The notes beneath the pieces are model-generated. The model ran no database searches, had not been told where the DNA came from, and saw nothing but the letters and a program-made list of their open reading frames with translations. This document shows, piece by piece, positions 46,498-58,271 of a DNA stretch of 64,000 bases. The stretch's first letter is position 1, and each line of letters opens with the position of its first letter. Location of the stretch: NCBI GenBank assembly GCA_025403435.1, contig CM046352.1, positions 1,400,893-1,464,892 on the forward strand, read 5' to 3'. Source of the stretch: Artocarpus heterophyllus. Taxonomy: Eukaryota; Streptophyta; Magnoliopsida; Rosales; Moraceae. A program made the translations under genes and the position numbers.

Positions 46498-46509
46498 TGG
46501 TATCAGAGC
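46498..46509 (+). other. Primer binding site of element A
   Basis: TGGTATCAGAGC, three bases inside the 5' LTR, complementary to the 3' end of initiator tRNA-Met. Confidence 0.95.
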
Positions 46510-46599
46510 TCAAGGTTATGAACCTTGGGAATTGTGCACACATAGGTTTGACAATGAAATACCTCTGACAGTCCAAATTTTGTTTTCAGAAGTGAGAGA

Positions 46600-47648
46600 A
46601 TGGCACCTAGACGTCGTTCGACAGCTGACGCCGAGTTCGGAAATGATGAGGGCCTGATGAGGTCTATGATTGCGGCTTTCCGGCAGATGGCAGCCAGGAC
46701 TAGACCGGAAGACTCCAGTGTTGGTAGTCGGCATGCTTTCTTTAAGGAATTTCGGCGGGCGTCTATTCCGACTTTTGATGGCAATGGGGATCCGCAGTTA
46801 GCAGAGTATTGGTTGGATTCGATCTTGAAGCATCTTGATACTCTTGGTGTGCCTGAGGAGTATCGTGTGGAATTCGCGGCGTATAAGCTCGAGGGTGGCG
46901 CCAACACCTGGTGGAAACAAACTAAGCGTCTGGAGCGCGGTGGCGATATCGGTTGGGACAAGTTCGAGGATCTGTTCTATGATCGGTATTTTCCGCAGGG
47001 ATATAGAGATCAGAAGGCAGCTGAGTTTTATAGATTGCAGCAGCTGAGTTTTATAGAGATCGGTATCGGGAGTATGAGGCAAAGTTTAGCGAGTTGGCTA
47101 GGTTTGCTCCATCAGCTGTGGCATCGGAGCGCGAGAAATGCATCAAGTTCCAGGAAGGACTCAAGGCTCCTATTCGGCGGCAGTTGGTTGCTCTACGGCT
47201 TAGGAGTTTTGGAGAGCTTGTGTCGTCGGCGATCTCCGTGGAGAATGATTACGTGCAGTATTGTGAGGATCGAGCCAAGGCTTCAGGAGGACCGCAGAGG
47301 AGTGGCAGGAAGAGCATCAGTAGTCGTCCAGCTCCGGGGAAAGGCAAGCAAGGCGGTGCGACCAGTGGCAGTAGCAGTTCGTCTGGCAGCGGGCGCAGCA
47401 ACCCCTACAGCTTTCATTGTCATTTCTGTCAGCAGCCCGGACACATCAAGAGGAATTGCCCGATCAGGAGTGCTCGTCTTGGATCGCAGACCGGGGAGGA
47501 TGCCAGTCGTCAGTCTCAGCCTCAGCCTCAGACCCTACCTCTGCCTCCGCAGTACCCGCAGTTGCAGTATCCGCAGTTTTCTCCTCAGCAATTCTCATAT
47601 CCGGCACGGGGACAGCAGTCGCAGTATTTTCAGCGCAGTGTTCCTTAG
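46600..47648 (+). pseudogene. Element A gag, frameshifted and with an in-frame stop
   Basis: The frame opens at ATG 46600 and reads a typical chromovirus gag (IPTFDGNGDPQLAEYWLDSI, FEDLFYDRYFPQGYRDQKAAEF). At about 47040-47062 the true frame moves: the continuing gag (ARFAPSAVASEREKCIKF) is in the frame of pol. The shift coincides with a 17-bp direct repeat (GCAGCTGAGTTTTATAG at 47017 and 47040) offset by 23 bp. The zinc knuckle CHFCQQPGHIKRNC lies at about 47418-47459. A TAG at 47646-47648 then separates it from pol in the same frame, probably a mutated CAG. Confidence 0.9.
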
Positions 47649-50600
47649 TATAGAGCTCCGAGTACAGGTAGTGTGCAGTCATCTCCATCTCAGCAGTATC
47701 GGCCGAGTAATGCAGGACCCAGCAATGTCGGTAGTGGAAAAGGGAATGCGCCAGTGCAGGTTCATGCAATGGCATCTGTAGGGTCAGATTCTCAGATTGG
47801 TAACGCGGTTGTCGATGGTATGGTTTTGATTTCTAGATCTCTAGCTCGCGTTTTATTTGATACCGGTGCATCTCATTCTCTCATTTCGAGTTCCTTTGTA
47901 CATGCCTTGGGATTAGAAGTAGAAGAGTTTAATGAACCCCTAGTTATAACTTCTCCCTTGGGGCGGGTGTGTGTGAATTGTATGTGTAAATCTTGTAAAA
48001 TAAAGATTGGGGATGAGATTTTGAAAAGTGATTTGATTATACTCCCCATGAGTTCCTATGATGTGATTTTAGGGATGGACTGGTTGTCCAGGTATAGTGC
48101 AGTTGTGGACTGCCAACTTAGAAAAGTGACCCTAGTGTCTGAAAGTGGGACGGTAATCACTTACCAGGGTGGTGGTGATTGGCTAATGAGTGAGCGTCTC
48201 ATGAAGTCATGTCTAGGAGGGCGAAGGAATCTAGATTGTTTTGCTTTTCTTGCCAATCTAGATTGCGAGCCCTATGTTTCGAGTAGTGGTGTAGCGATTT
48301 CGGTGGTTGGTGAGTTCGAGGATGTCTTCCCCGACGAGTTATCAGGGTTACCACCGCATCGGGAGATTGAGTTTGGTATCGAGTTGTTTCCAGGGACATC
48401 ACCGATTTCTATGGCACCTTATCGGATGGCGCCGGCAGAAATGAAGGAATTGAGGAAGCAACTTCAGGAGCTTGCTGATAAAGGATATATTCGGAATAGC
48501 ACATCTCCGTGGGGAGCACCAGTTTTGTTCGCTAAGAAGCACGATGGGACTCTCAGGTTATGTGTGGATTATCGGCAGCTGAATCGTGTTACGGTGAAGA
48601 ACAAGTATCCTTTGCCTAGGATTGATGAGCTATTTGATCAGTTGGGAGGTTCGCGATACTTCTCAAAGATTGATTTGCGTTCAGGTTATCATCAGCTCAG
48701 AATCAAAGAAGAGGATATTCCCAAGACAGCTTTTAGGACTCGGTATGGGCACTTCGAGTTTCTGGTTATGTCTTTCGGGTTGACGAATGCTCCAGCAGCT
48801 TTTATGGATTTGATGAACAGGATATTTAGGCCGTATCTGGATCAGTTTGTGATCGTGTTCATCGATGATATTCTTGTGTATTCTAAGACTTGGGAGGAGC
48901 ATGAGCAGCATCTTCGGATCGTGCTTCAGACTCTGCGGGAGCACCAGTTGTATGCTAAGAGGGAAAAGTGTGAGTTCTGGTTGACTGAGGTCAAATTTCT
49001 GGGTCATGTCATTTCGGAGCATGGTATTTCAGTGGATCCGTCCAAGATTGAAGCTATATTGGAGTGGGAACGACCAAGGAATGTAGCGGAGATTCGCAGC
49101 TTCTTAGGTCTTGCTGGATATTACCGAAAATTTGTAAAGGACTTTTCGAAGATTGCAGCTCCGTTGACGAGGTTGATCAGGAAAAACGTCAGGTTTGAGT
49201 GGGATGAAGACTGTGAGTCTGCTTTTCAGGAATTGAAGAACCGGTTGACTTCAGCTCCAGTGTTGATTATTCCTAGCAGTGACGAGCCGTATGAGGTTTA
49301 TGCTGATGCTTCAAGGCGCGGACTTGGATGCGTGTTGATGCAGCATGGACGTGTGGTTGCGTACGGATCGAGACAGCTACGACCTCACGAGCGAAATTAT
49401 CCTACTCACGATTTAGAGCTTGCAGCGGTGATCTACGCGCTGAAGATTTGGAGATGTTACTTGTATGGAGCATCGTTTCAGGTCTTCTCCGATCACAAGA
49501 GTTTGAGGTATTTGTTCACTCAGAGGGATCTCAACTTGAGGCAGCGCAGATGGGTGGAGTACATGGAGGATTATGATTTCGCGTTGCAGTATCATCCCGG
49601 GAAAGCTAATGTGGTCGCGGACGCGCTTAGCAGGAGGTCTTCAGGGATTCTCGCTTGTTTGATTTTTGAGGACTGGAGCAGGGATGTGACAGTGAGTGAG
49701 TATCGGCTACAGTATCATGAGGACGGTGATCGAGTTTTGTTGTATCATGTGGAAGCGACTCCAGCTCTTGTTCGGAGGGTGAAGCAAGGTCAGTGGCAGG
49801 ATCGACATTTGCAGGGGATTTGGTCGCGGATTCAGAACGGGGAGCAGTTTGAAGAATGGAGCGTGCATGCAGATGGATCGTTGTACTTCCGGGAGCGTCT
49901 TGCAGTTCCAGTTATCGCCGAGGTGACGAAAGCCGTTCTAGATGAAGCTCATAGGTCTCAGTTTGCTATTCATCCGGGGAGCACCAAGATGTATCGTGAT
50001 TTGAAGAGGCACTATTGGTGGAGAGGCATGAAGAAAGATGTTCGCGAGTACGTGGCCAAGTGTTCGACGTGTCTCCAGGTGAAAGCTGAGCATCAGAAGC
50101 CTGCAGGTCAACTTCAGCCGCTTCCTATTCCAGGGTGGAAATGGGAGCATGTGACGATGGATTTCCTCACAGGTTTGCCGAGGACGGAGCAGCGGCATGA
50201 TGCAGTTTGGGTTGTGGTCGACAGGTTGACGAAATCGGCGCATTTCATTCCGTTTAGGTCGACGTGTTCCAGGAAGATTCTCGGGGAGTTGTATATGCAG
50301 AACATTGTGAGGTTGCATGGAGTTCCTTTGTCCATCACCTCTGATCGAGATACCAGGTTTAATGCTAAGTACTGGAGGAGTTTTCAGGAGGCTTTGGGTA
50401 CAGATTTGAACTTCAGTACGGCGTTTCATCCTCAGACTGATGGGCAGTCTGAGCGGGTTATTCAGGTTCTCGAGGATATGTTGCGTGCTTGTGCGTTGGA
50501 CTTCGGCGGGAATTGGAAGCAATGTTTGCATTTGGCGGAGTTCTCGTACAACAATAGTTATCAGGCAAGTATCGGTATGGCACCATTTGAGGCATTGTAT

Positions 50601-50972
50601 GGGCGACCGTGTCGGTCACTTGTGTGTTGGGCCGAGTCGGAAGATAGAGTTATTCTTGGGCCGGATGAGATTCGTGACAGCAACGAGAAAGTCGCGGTGA
50701 TTCGGGATCGGTTGAGAGCAGCTCAGAGTCGGCAGAAGAGCTACGCGGATAGGAGACGTAGACCTTTAGAATTCGCGGTTGGAGATTTTGTTCTCTTGAG
50801 GGTGTCACCTCGTAAGGGAACTATGCGGTTCGGAGTGAGTGGGAAACTCGCGCCGAGGTATATTGGGCCGTTCGAGATCACTCAGCGTGTTGGTGTGGTC
50901 GCTTATCGGCTTGATCTTCCACCCGAACTTTCTCTATGCTTAGGAAGTGTCCACCTGAGCAGGGTAAGATAG
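47649..50972 (+). CDS. Element A pol (protease, reverse transcriptase, RNase H, integrase), 1.1 kb codons open
   Basis: An uninterrupted frame of about 1100 codons follows the gag stop; there is no ATG at its beginning, so it would need readthrough or is a pseudogene by context. Counting from 47673, the protease site LFDTGASHS is at 61-69, the RT motif FIDDILVYS begins at 396, and RNase H begins about 542 ([10 protein letters not shown]). The integrase zinc finger is [16 protein letters not shown] with CSTC near 767-800. Integrase core residues lie in [14 protein letters not shown] and the Glu of [10 protein letters not shown]. All catalytic residues look intact. It stops at TAG 50970, before the chromodomain. 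Confidence 0.9.
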   Translation, partial: YRAPSTGSVQSSPSQQYRPSNAGPSNVGSGKGNAPVQVHAMASVGSDSQIGNAVVDGMVLISRSLARVLFDTGASHSLISSSFVHALGLEVEEFNEPLVITSPLGRVCVNCMCKSCKIKIGDEILKSDLIILPMSSYDVILGMDWLSRYSAVVDCQLRKVTLVSESGTVITYQGGGDWLMSERLMKSCLGGRRNLDCFAFLANLDCEPYVSSSGVAISVVGEFEDVFPDELSGLPPHREIEFGIELFPGTSPISMAPYRMAPAEMKELRKQLQELADKGYIRNSTSPWGAPVLFAKKHDGTLRLCVDYRQLNRVTVKNKYPLPRIDELFDQLGGSRYFSKIDLRSGYHQLRIKEEDIPKTAFRTRYGHFEFLVMSFGLTNAPAAFMDLMNRIFRPYLDQFVIVFIDDILVYSKTWEEHEQHLRIVLQTLREHQLYAKREKCEFWLTEVKFLGHVISEHGISVDPSKIEAILEWERPRNVAEIRSFLGLAGYYRKFVKDFSKIAAPLTRLIRKNVRFEWDEDCESAFQELKNRLTSAPVLIIPSSDEPYEVYADASRRGLGCVLMQHGRVVAYGSRQLRPHERNYPTHDLELAAVIYALKIWRCYLYGASFQVFSDHKSLRYLFTQRDLNLRQRRWVEYMEDYDFALQYHPGKANVVADALSRRSSGILACLIFEDWSRDVTVSEYRLQYHEDGDRVLLYHVEATPALVRRVKQGQWQDRHLQGIWSRIQNGEQFEEWSVHADGSLYFRERLAVPVIAEVTKAVLDEAHRSQFAIHPGSTKMYRDLKRHYWWRGMKKDVREYVAKCSTCLQVKAEHQKPAGQLQPLPIPGWKWEHVTMDFLTGLPRTEQRHDAVWVVVDRLTKSAHFIPFRSTCSRKILGELYMQNIVRLHGVPLSITSDRDTRFNAKYWRSFQEALGTDLNFSTAFHPQTDGQSERVIQVLEDMLRACALDFGGNWKQCLHLAEFSYNNSYQASIGMAPFEALYGRPCRSLVCWAESEDRVILGPDEIRDSNEKVAVIRDRLRAAQSRQKSYADRRRRPLEFAVGDFVLLRVSPRKGTMRFGVSGKLAPRYIGPFEITQRVGVVAYRLDLPPELSLCLGSVHLSRVR

Positions 50973-51175
50973 TATCGTTTCGCGATGTGCAGGTTCAGGA
51001 GGATACGACGTACGAAGAAGTGCCGATTCAGATCATCGACCGGAAAGTGATTAGCTTGCATCGTCGTGAGATACCGTTGGTAAAGGTCGTGTGGCAGCAT
51101 CACGGGGTTGATGAAGCCACTTGGGAACTAGAGTCGGGTATGCGGGAGTTATATCCGCATTTGTTTTGCTTTTGA
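50936..51175 (+). pseudogene. Element A chromodomain, out of frame with pol
   Basis: The frame reads [10 protein letters not shown], then EEVPIQIIDRKV, REIPLVKVVWQHHG and DEATWELES, a classical chromovirus chromodomain. It is one frame away from pol. The pol frame reaches [10 protein letters not shown]; relatives have a longer VFHVS-type linker between PPELS and MLRK. A small deletion at about 50925-50940 therefore removed the linker and broke the frame. Confidence 0.85.
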
Positions 51176-51206
51176 GATGAGTTGTAAATTTCGAGGACGA
51201 AATTTC

Positions 51207-51223
51207 TTTTAGGGGTGGAGAGC
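51207..51223 (+). other. Polypurine tract of element A
   Basis: TTTTAGGGGTGGAGAGC directly precedes the 3' LTR start at 51224. Confidence 0.8.
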
Positions 51224-52144
51224 TGTAACGTCCCGAAATTTATTTAATATTAATGTAATGTAAATGATGAATTAGTGTGCCATAATTAAAGTTTTAACTT
51301 TAATTAGATTATTTGGTTGGATTTTTAGTTTTTTTGTTTTGTTAAATTGATGTGTTCAAAAGATTTCTTATTGATTTAAAATGATGTTTTGAGTTTTAAA
51401 ACACAACAATTGGTAAAATGTTAAAAATACTCCGTTTTACAAAACCGTGGGCGGCACATGGTTTTCGCACAGTAAAACCGCCCACCGATTTTCTCTATTT
51501 ATTTCTCTCTTCTCTCTCTCTCTCTTCACTCTCACGAGCTCTCTCTCTCTTTCCTCTCTCTCTCGGCAGCCCCTCTCTCTCTCTCAATCTCTTTCAAAAA
51601 TTTTTTATTTCCATTCGAATCCAAGCTTCGGAACAGCAAAGAGGAAGCTCGGGGACGTGATTCGGCGACCGAGAACGCGGATTGAAGCTTCGATTCGAGG
51701 TTAGATTCGAAATTTCTAAACTTTTTACAAAATTTTTGATTTTGTGTGTTTTTGAAATCTAAGTTTGTTTTAGCTTAGAAAACCGTGGATTTGTGTTAAA
51801 TGAGCTTAGAACAACTAGAATCTAAACTTAGATTGAAGAAAAACGGATTGGATTCAAGATTTTCATTTTTCTCCTCTTTTTCTCATTTTCGGATTTTTGA
51901 GGATTTCGAGTTCAAATGTTGTTTAAATGATTCCAAACATGTTTTAGAATGTTTTTCTATCAACTATAGTTGTTTTTCATGCCTGGGATTTGAGAAAAAC
52001 AGGTTAGAAACAAGATTTGGATTTTGGGGATCGAGAAACCCGTGGCTGGGATTTCTGGATCTTCCCAGTTCGGCAGGCCAAAGTTCATGTTCGGCAGGCC
52101 GGAGTGATGATCGGTAGGCCGGTGTTCTTCCGACCGGCAGGCCG
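51224..52144 (+). repeat. Element A 3' LTR, left part
   Basis: Matches 44341-45264 almost perfectly. It ends inside the fourth palindrome (CCGGCAGGCCG) where element B begins. Confidence 0.95.
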
Positions 52145-55100
52145 TGTCACAACCCGCCTTTTCGGGCTGTGATTAAACTCTTTCTTCATTACTTTAGGGC
52201 AAAAATTTAGGAATTTTTTTTTTTTTAATACAAATACTGTACATATATTGTTTAATAACCTGTGAGATACATACATAACTTGTGTTTACATAACCATCTT
52301 TCTCTTACAATATAGCTTATCAAACATTACTTTCAAAATATTTTAAAATATCATACAGCGGAAAACATACTGCGGCGGAAACCATACCCAGTCTGCACAC
52401 ATCATCCGTCCGCCAGCTCATCATTACGATTTATTCTGACCTTTTTGTCGGAATACCTACAGCATGAAAAACTTAATGAGCTAACGCCCAGTAAGTCCCA
52501 TATAAACCCACATGCACATTCAATAAAATGCATGATCATATTATGCTTTCTTATAATCCTTCATTATCCTTATCATTTCTTATCTTTAACTAGGGCCCAA
52601 GTGTTCGTACCATTGCGCACTTAGGTCTACGTAACACCGTGACCATCCTGTAATCCTTAAACTCCCCTTGAGTCAGGAGTCGGTACGACACTTTTCTTAA
52701 CTTTTGGTGATTCATTACCAATTCACTTATTATGGTTAACATACCATGCATGAAGTGATGAGTACATGTTATACATAACATAATCTACATAAATGCTTTT
52801 GTGCGATATAGACCATACAGGTACATACTTTATATACACACTGGTACACATTAATATACACACAGGTATATAGCATAATATACTCACATGTACTTAACAT
52901 AAAATATACACACTGGTATACATTATCATATACACTCAGGTATGTGTTATTATATGCATTCAAGTATATATATACTCCATATACTCACAAGTATACCCCT
53001 TTCATTTTTTTTTTTATCAATACTCATGTTGTTGCATATATACAAGTATACACCTTGATATACATACAAGTATACACATATACATATTACACTCTAATCC
53101 TACAATTTCATACTGTAGGTGGGATGGGTACTTACTTGATACAATTGTCGGGCAACTTAACCACGATATCCTTTCTTCTAGATTCCTAGGATCCTGTTGG
53201 CCAATTAAAAGCCATTAGCCAAATTTCACTATGTTTCGATACGAAACATCCGTTAGTTAATAAATTGAGTTGCATTACTATGTTTAACTCTAAAAACCAC
53301 TGTTTTTTCTTATTTCTATCTAACTTCACCATATCGTTTCTAACGAAGGGTGGAAACCTTTCTAGTCGTTTTCTTATCCCATTGGGAACATTTCAAAGCA
53401 GTTCGGGTTATTTGGGCAGAAATGACGATTTTGCCCTCCGCAGGTTTACTAACCTACCCGAGCTCGATTTCGTTATTCTTATAAAATAACCATATATTCA
53501 TTCTAAAATAACATCCTAGTGGGTCAAATCTCTTTATTTCTCAATTATGCCCCATTTTCATAAAACTTGGCGGTTTAGTCCATGAACCGAAAATTTTGAC
53601 CTTTTTGCCCCCGAAACTAAAATTTGCTTCTTTGCACCAGAATTTTCTATTTTTGTCAAGGATCATTTTTGCTCAAAGTACCATATTCAAAATCCTTTGA
53701 GAAATGACGTTTTTGCCCCTTTTTCAAATTTTTCACAATTTTCATAAATTCTTGAAAAATTAAAATCTCATAAAAGATTCAGTTTTTTGATGAACCGTCC
53801 GCGATGCCTAACAGTTTCATCGAGATCTACAACTTTTGTGTTTTAACTTTTTCCAAAATATCACTGTACAGGGGTGTTTTTGGCTAATTTCCAATTCTGC
53901 CGAGAGGAATTTTTTTCTTTCAATTTAGTCCCTATGGCATTTTTACATAAATCCATTTCAAACTTGCAATTTTACCCCTGCAGAAATCATTTCATACCTT
54001 AATCAATACATTCCCATGCTCAAACATCATCTTTGCAAAGTTTAACCTCAAAATTACAAAAATACCGTTTTTACAAAAATTGCCGGTTTACACTAAAACA
54101 AAAATTTCCATAACTCAAACTTATCATACACCACATATACATGGACTTCCATCAAATACATGTTCAAAACCCCTCATGGGTTTGAAAGAACAAAAATCAA
54201 AACAAAATCTATAAAATTTCAAACTTTAAAGCTTAAAACTTACCAAAATAACACCTTTTTGGTTTGAAGCTTTCAAAATCCTTTTAGACTCCCTCCTAAG
54301 CTTCCTTTCCATACAAAAATACCATGGATTAATCTCTTGTCCTTTGCCCATGAAAAATCCCTTGAAAACCCATTAAAAGTTTAGGATTTTACCTTAAACT
54401 TGTGGGAAAATCCTTGTTCTTGCTTGTAAAATTTGTTGGGGGCTATTTTTGCAAGATTTGGGGCTGAGAAATATTTTTTGGGAGCAGAACTATGGCTGCC
54501 GAAACTTTGGTGGAAAGAAAAGAAAAGAAAACTTTGATAAACTTGCCATAAATGCATGTTTATCTCATTTGGTGACTCATGGTAACCCATGAGTACACCA
54601 CTAGGTGTCACAAAATGATTGGGCCACTTTTCTTGACATGTGGCCCAATAGAAAAGCAAAAAGTGTCCACTTTATGGAGTTAAAAATTTATACTGTGTAA
54701 TTTTTCACCACACAGTATTTTTCCTATACTGCCGTGGCCAATTCAGTGTACTTTCTATCCTTAGACTGTATAAAAATATTTAACTTACTTTTCGTTTACT
54801 TTTTGAGGCCAATCATAACATTTTTCATATCTGTGTTTTTATTTAGCAGTATTCTTATACTGCTCTGGCCTCCTTTCTACCCCCGGTTAGGGTTAGGACA
54901 ACCTCTATGTCCTATTTACATTCTAATCATTCATTCGTTTATATCACAATTTCACAATTAATTGTGACATGAAATTCATTTTATGGATATTATGCACAAA
55001 TCTCTGAGTCATCAAACTCATAAAATTTGTATTTTATAATATCCACCATTGCATTACATATGCCATAAAATTTGCAATCAATGTTGCTCATTCATATTTT

Positions 55101-55218
55101 ATTGTAATTTTCACATAAATTACAATTTTTACACAATTTCATATTTTTAAGAATAAATTCATTAATTAAACCTAATTAAATATTAGGTTTTATTGATGAC
55201 GTTTTCTCGGTCATTACA
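52145..55218 (-). repeat. Element B 3' LTR, 3.07 kb
   Basis: Starts TGTCACAACCCGCC and ends TCGGTCATTACA on the plus strand. Contains a GTATAC-rich degenerate minisatellite (52790-53100). Confidence 0.93.
52790..53100. repeat. Degenerate TATAC-rich minisatellite in B's LTR
   Basis: A string of units of about 20-30 bp, each with ACWGGTATA or CAAGTATAC followed by ATATACAC-like tails. Present in both LTRs (second copy 61930-62240). Confidence 0.75.
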
Positions 55219-55235
55219 ATCTACCCCCCTTAAGA
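55219..55235 (-). other. Polypurine tract of element B
   Basis: The minus strand reads TTAAGGGGGGTAGAT immediately before the 3' LTR start (TGTAATGACC). Confidence 0.85.
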
Positions 55236-55249
55236 ATTTTCGTCCTCGA

Positions 55250-56700
55250 AAATCAAAATAATTCGGGGTAGTCTTTCCTTATTTCATTCTCTCGTTCCTA
55301 CGTTGCTTCTTCTACTTGTTGGTTACGCCATAAAACTTTGACGAGAAATATCTTCTTGTTCCTTAATTCCTTCTCTTCTTATGCCAGAATTTGAACTGGT
55401 TTTTCTTCATAAGACAGATTCTCATGTATGTCAATTTCCTCTCGCTGAAGAACATGTGAAAGGTCTGGCACGTACTTCTTTAGCATGAGCACATGGAATA
55501 CATTGTATACCAGTGCTAGATTAGAGGGTAAGGCTAACTTTTAAACTACATTATCTATCTATTTCAAGATCTCAAATGGTCCAATATACCTTGGACTAAG
55601 CTTTCCTTTCTTTCTAAATCTTACAATTTCCTTTCATGGGCATTATCTTCAAAAAGACCAAGTCTCCTACTTGAAACTTTAAAGGTCTCCGTCGTCGATT
55701 AACATAACTCTTTTGCCGACTAAAAGCCATTTTCATTCGTTGACCAATTAACTTTACCTCTTCCGTTGTTCTATTAACAAAATCTATGGTTGACAACGCC
55801 TTTTCTTGGGTTTCGTACCAATGTAAAAGTGGTCTATATCTCTTTCCATATAGAGCTTCATATGGAACCATACCAATGGAGCTTCGATAACTATTGTTGT
55901 ATACAAATTCGATCAGAGGAAGCTTTTATCCCATCCTCTCTTAAAATCTAGCACACATGTTCTTAACATATCTTCTAAAGTCTGGATGGTCCTTTCTGAT
56001 TGACCGTCCGTTTATGGGTGGAAGGCTGTGCTAAATGTCAGCTTTGTTCTCATTGCTTGATGAACACTTCTCCAAAACTTGGAAGTGAATCTACCATTAG
56101 ATAAAAAAAATGATAAACTTTGAAACTCAGTGGTATCTAACTATTTGGGTTACGTATAGTTCAGCTAGTCGTTCTACAAAACTGCTGAGTTTAATGGGTA
56201 GGATATAAGTTGATTTAGTCAATCTATCAACAATTACCCATATAGCATCATGTCCACCCGTAGTTTTGGGTAGCCCAGTTATCAGGTCCATAGTTATCTG
56301 ATCCTATTTCCACTCTAGGATTTCAATTTTCTTGTGTAATTCGCCTACTGGCTATTGATGCTCAACTTTCACCTTCTGGCATGTAAGGCATTTGCCAACA
56401 CACTATGCGATATCATTTTTCATTCCATTCCACCAATAGTGTTCTTTCAAATCTTGGTACATTTTAGTAGCTCCTGGATGAGCCACATATGGTGTTTCAT
56501 GAGTTTCTTCTAATACTTGCTTCTTTAATCCTTCATCATTGGGAATGTATATCCTATTCTTGTAACAGAGGATACTATCTTTCAAAAGGCCAAATTCTGT
56601 TTCTTTGTTTTTAAGAACTTCATTCCTAACTTTAAGTAGCGACGGATCTGCTTCTTGTCGCTCTTTTAAATTCTCCAACATAGTTGGTTGAAAGGATCAA
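55250..56700 (-). pseudogene. Element B integrase and chromodomain, decayed
   Basis: The zinc-finger part is 56681-56403 (HETPYVAHPGATKMYQDLKE with YWWNGM). The core follows with [10 protein letters not shown] and VIVDRLTKS in broken frames. The C-terminal part 55871-55614 has MVPYEALYGK and QKSYVNRRRRPL. A chromodomain remnant with LWRNQQVEEAT lies at about 55255-55480. Several stops separate the pieces; one lies at a conserved Trp (EWK-stop-D). Confidence 0.88.
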
Positions 56701-58271
56701 TTAGCTAATCTTCCTGTGACTAGCTCTATTTCTGCTTCCATCAAATCCTTTTTGGAGAGGTTTTGGTATCATCTATACCATTACTAGCAAGGACGTTGTT
56801 CTACGACTAAGGGCATTGGCTACTTGATTAGCCTTTCCCAGGTGATACAAAATCTTACAGTCGTAGTCTTTGACTAACTCTAGCCACCTTTGCTACTTCA
56901 TGTTGAGCTTTTTCTGTATGAAGATGCACTTCAGACTCTAATGGTCTGTATAAATTTCGTACTTAGCTCCACATAGGTAATGACACTATATCTTCAATAC
57001 AAATACAACCATCGCTAACTCTAAATCATACATCGGATAATTCATTTCATAATCCTTTAACTGTTGGGATGCATAAACAATCACTTTTCCATTTTGCATA
57101 AATACGGCTCCCAATCCTATTTTGATGCTTTACTATAGATCACGAATGTTCCATGGTTCGGATCTGGTATTGTCAGTACTAGTGTACTTGTAAGTCGTCC
57201 TTTTTAATCCTTGGAAACTTTCTTCGCATTTCTTAGTCTATTCATACTTTGTTGCTTTTCATGTAAGTGCAGTGAATGGTGCTGCAAGTCAGGAAAATCC
57301 TTCTACAAAACGTCGATAGTAGCCTGCTAAACCGAGGAAACTTCTAATTTCTGACATACTTTTCGGTGTAGGCCACTTATTCATTGCTCAACTTCGGAAG
57401 GATCAACAGATACTCCTTCTCGTGTCACCACGTGTCCGTGGAATTGAACCTTCTCCAGCTAAAACTCACATTTTGAGAACTTGGCATACAATTGATGCCT
57501 TTTCAATAATTATAGTGCAGTCCTCAAGTACTTTTCATGTTCCTCTGTCGTTCTTGGGTATATTATCGTCGATGAAGACAATAACAAACTTATCGAGGTA
57601 CTCTTTGATTCATGAGATCCATGAAAGTTGCTAGAGCATTGGTCAGTCAAAAGGCATGATGTAGAACTTATAATGTCCATAACGTGTTCGGAACGCCATC
57701 TTTGGTATATCTTTTTCCTTAACTCGAAGTTGATGATATCTTGAGCGTAGGTCAATTTTTGAGAATACTGACGCTCCTTTAAGTTGGTTAAACAAATCAT
57801 CGATCCTTGGGAGTGGATACTTGTTCTTAATCGAGATCTTGTTTAGTTCCCGATAATCAATACACATTCATAACATTCCATCCTTCTTCTTAACAAATAG
57901 AACAGGTGCTCCCCATGGGGAATAACTTGGTCGGATGAACCCCTTGTCCAATATTTCCTTTAGCTGCACCTGAAGTTCCTTGAGTTTCCCAAGAGTCATT
58001 TAATATGGCGCCTAAAAAAAATTGTGGCTGTTTCGGGGGTCAATTCGATTTCAAACGAAATTTTTTCGTTCTGGTGGTAAGTCTGCAACTCGTCCGAAAA
58101 CACATCAATAAATTCCTTCACTATGGGGACCTTCTCTGGTCCTAACTGAGCTTTTTTATCTTTCCTTAGTAGGTTCACCAGATAACCGGTACATCCATTT
58201 TCCAATATCTTCTTTGCCTTTAATGCAGAAGTCAACGCCTTGAGAGCTTTGGGAACTTTCCCTAAATACAT
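56701..58271 (-). pseudogene. Element B reverse transcriptase and RNase H, decayed
   Basis: RT reads [27 protein letters not shown] and [10 protein letters not shown] (57867-57643). A one-base deletion then breaks the frame after MPF. The FIDD motif follows at about 57577-57566 but an inserted base after it changes the frame. RNase H traces run to about 56800. The segment 58271-57996 links protease and RT. Confidence 0.88.

Larger units (their letters stand above)
44341..52144 (+). mobile_element. Element A: Tekay/Del-like Ty3/gypsy chromovirus, 3' LTR split by element B
   Basis: Order on the plus strand: 5' LTR 44341-46494, primer site 46498-46509, gag, protease, RT, RNase H, integrase, chromodomain, polypurine tract at about 51207-51223, and 3' LTR from 51224. 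The 3' LTR stops at 52144 because element B is inserted there; the rest must lie beyond the window. The left flank is AAATC (44336-44340). Over the first 920 bp the two LTRs differ at roughly ten to twelve sites by eye (about 1.2%), so insertion is recent. Gag has a frameshift and a stop, and the chromodomain is out of frame with pol, so A is not autonomous as it stands. Confidence 0.95.

Noticed and set aside
54381..54659. Perfectly duplicated 92-codon frame (also 63527-63805)
   Set aside because: Identity comes from being in the two LTRs of element B; no domain.
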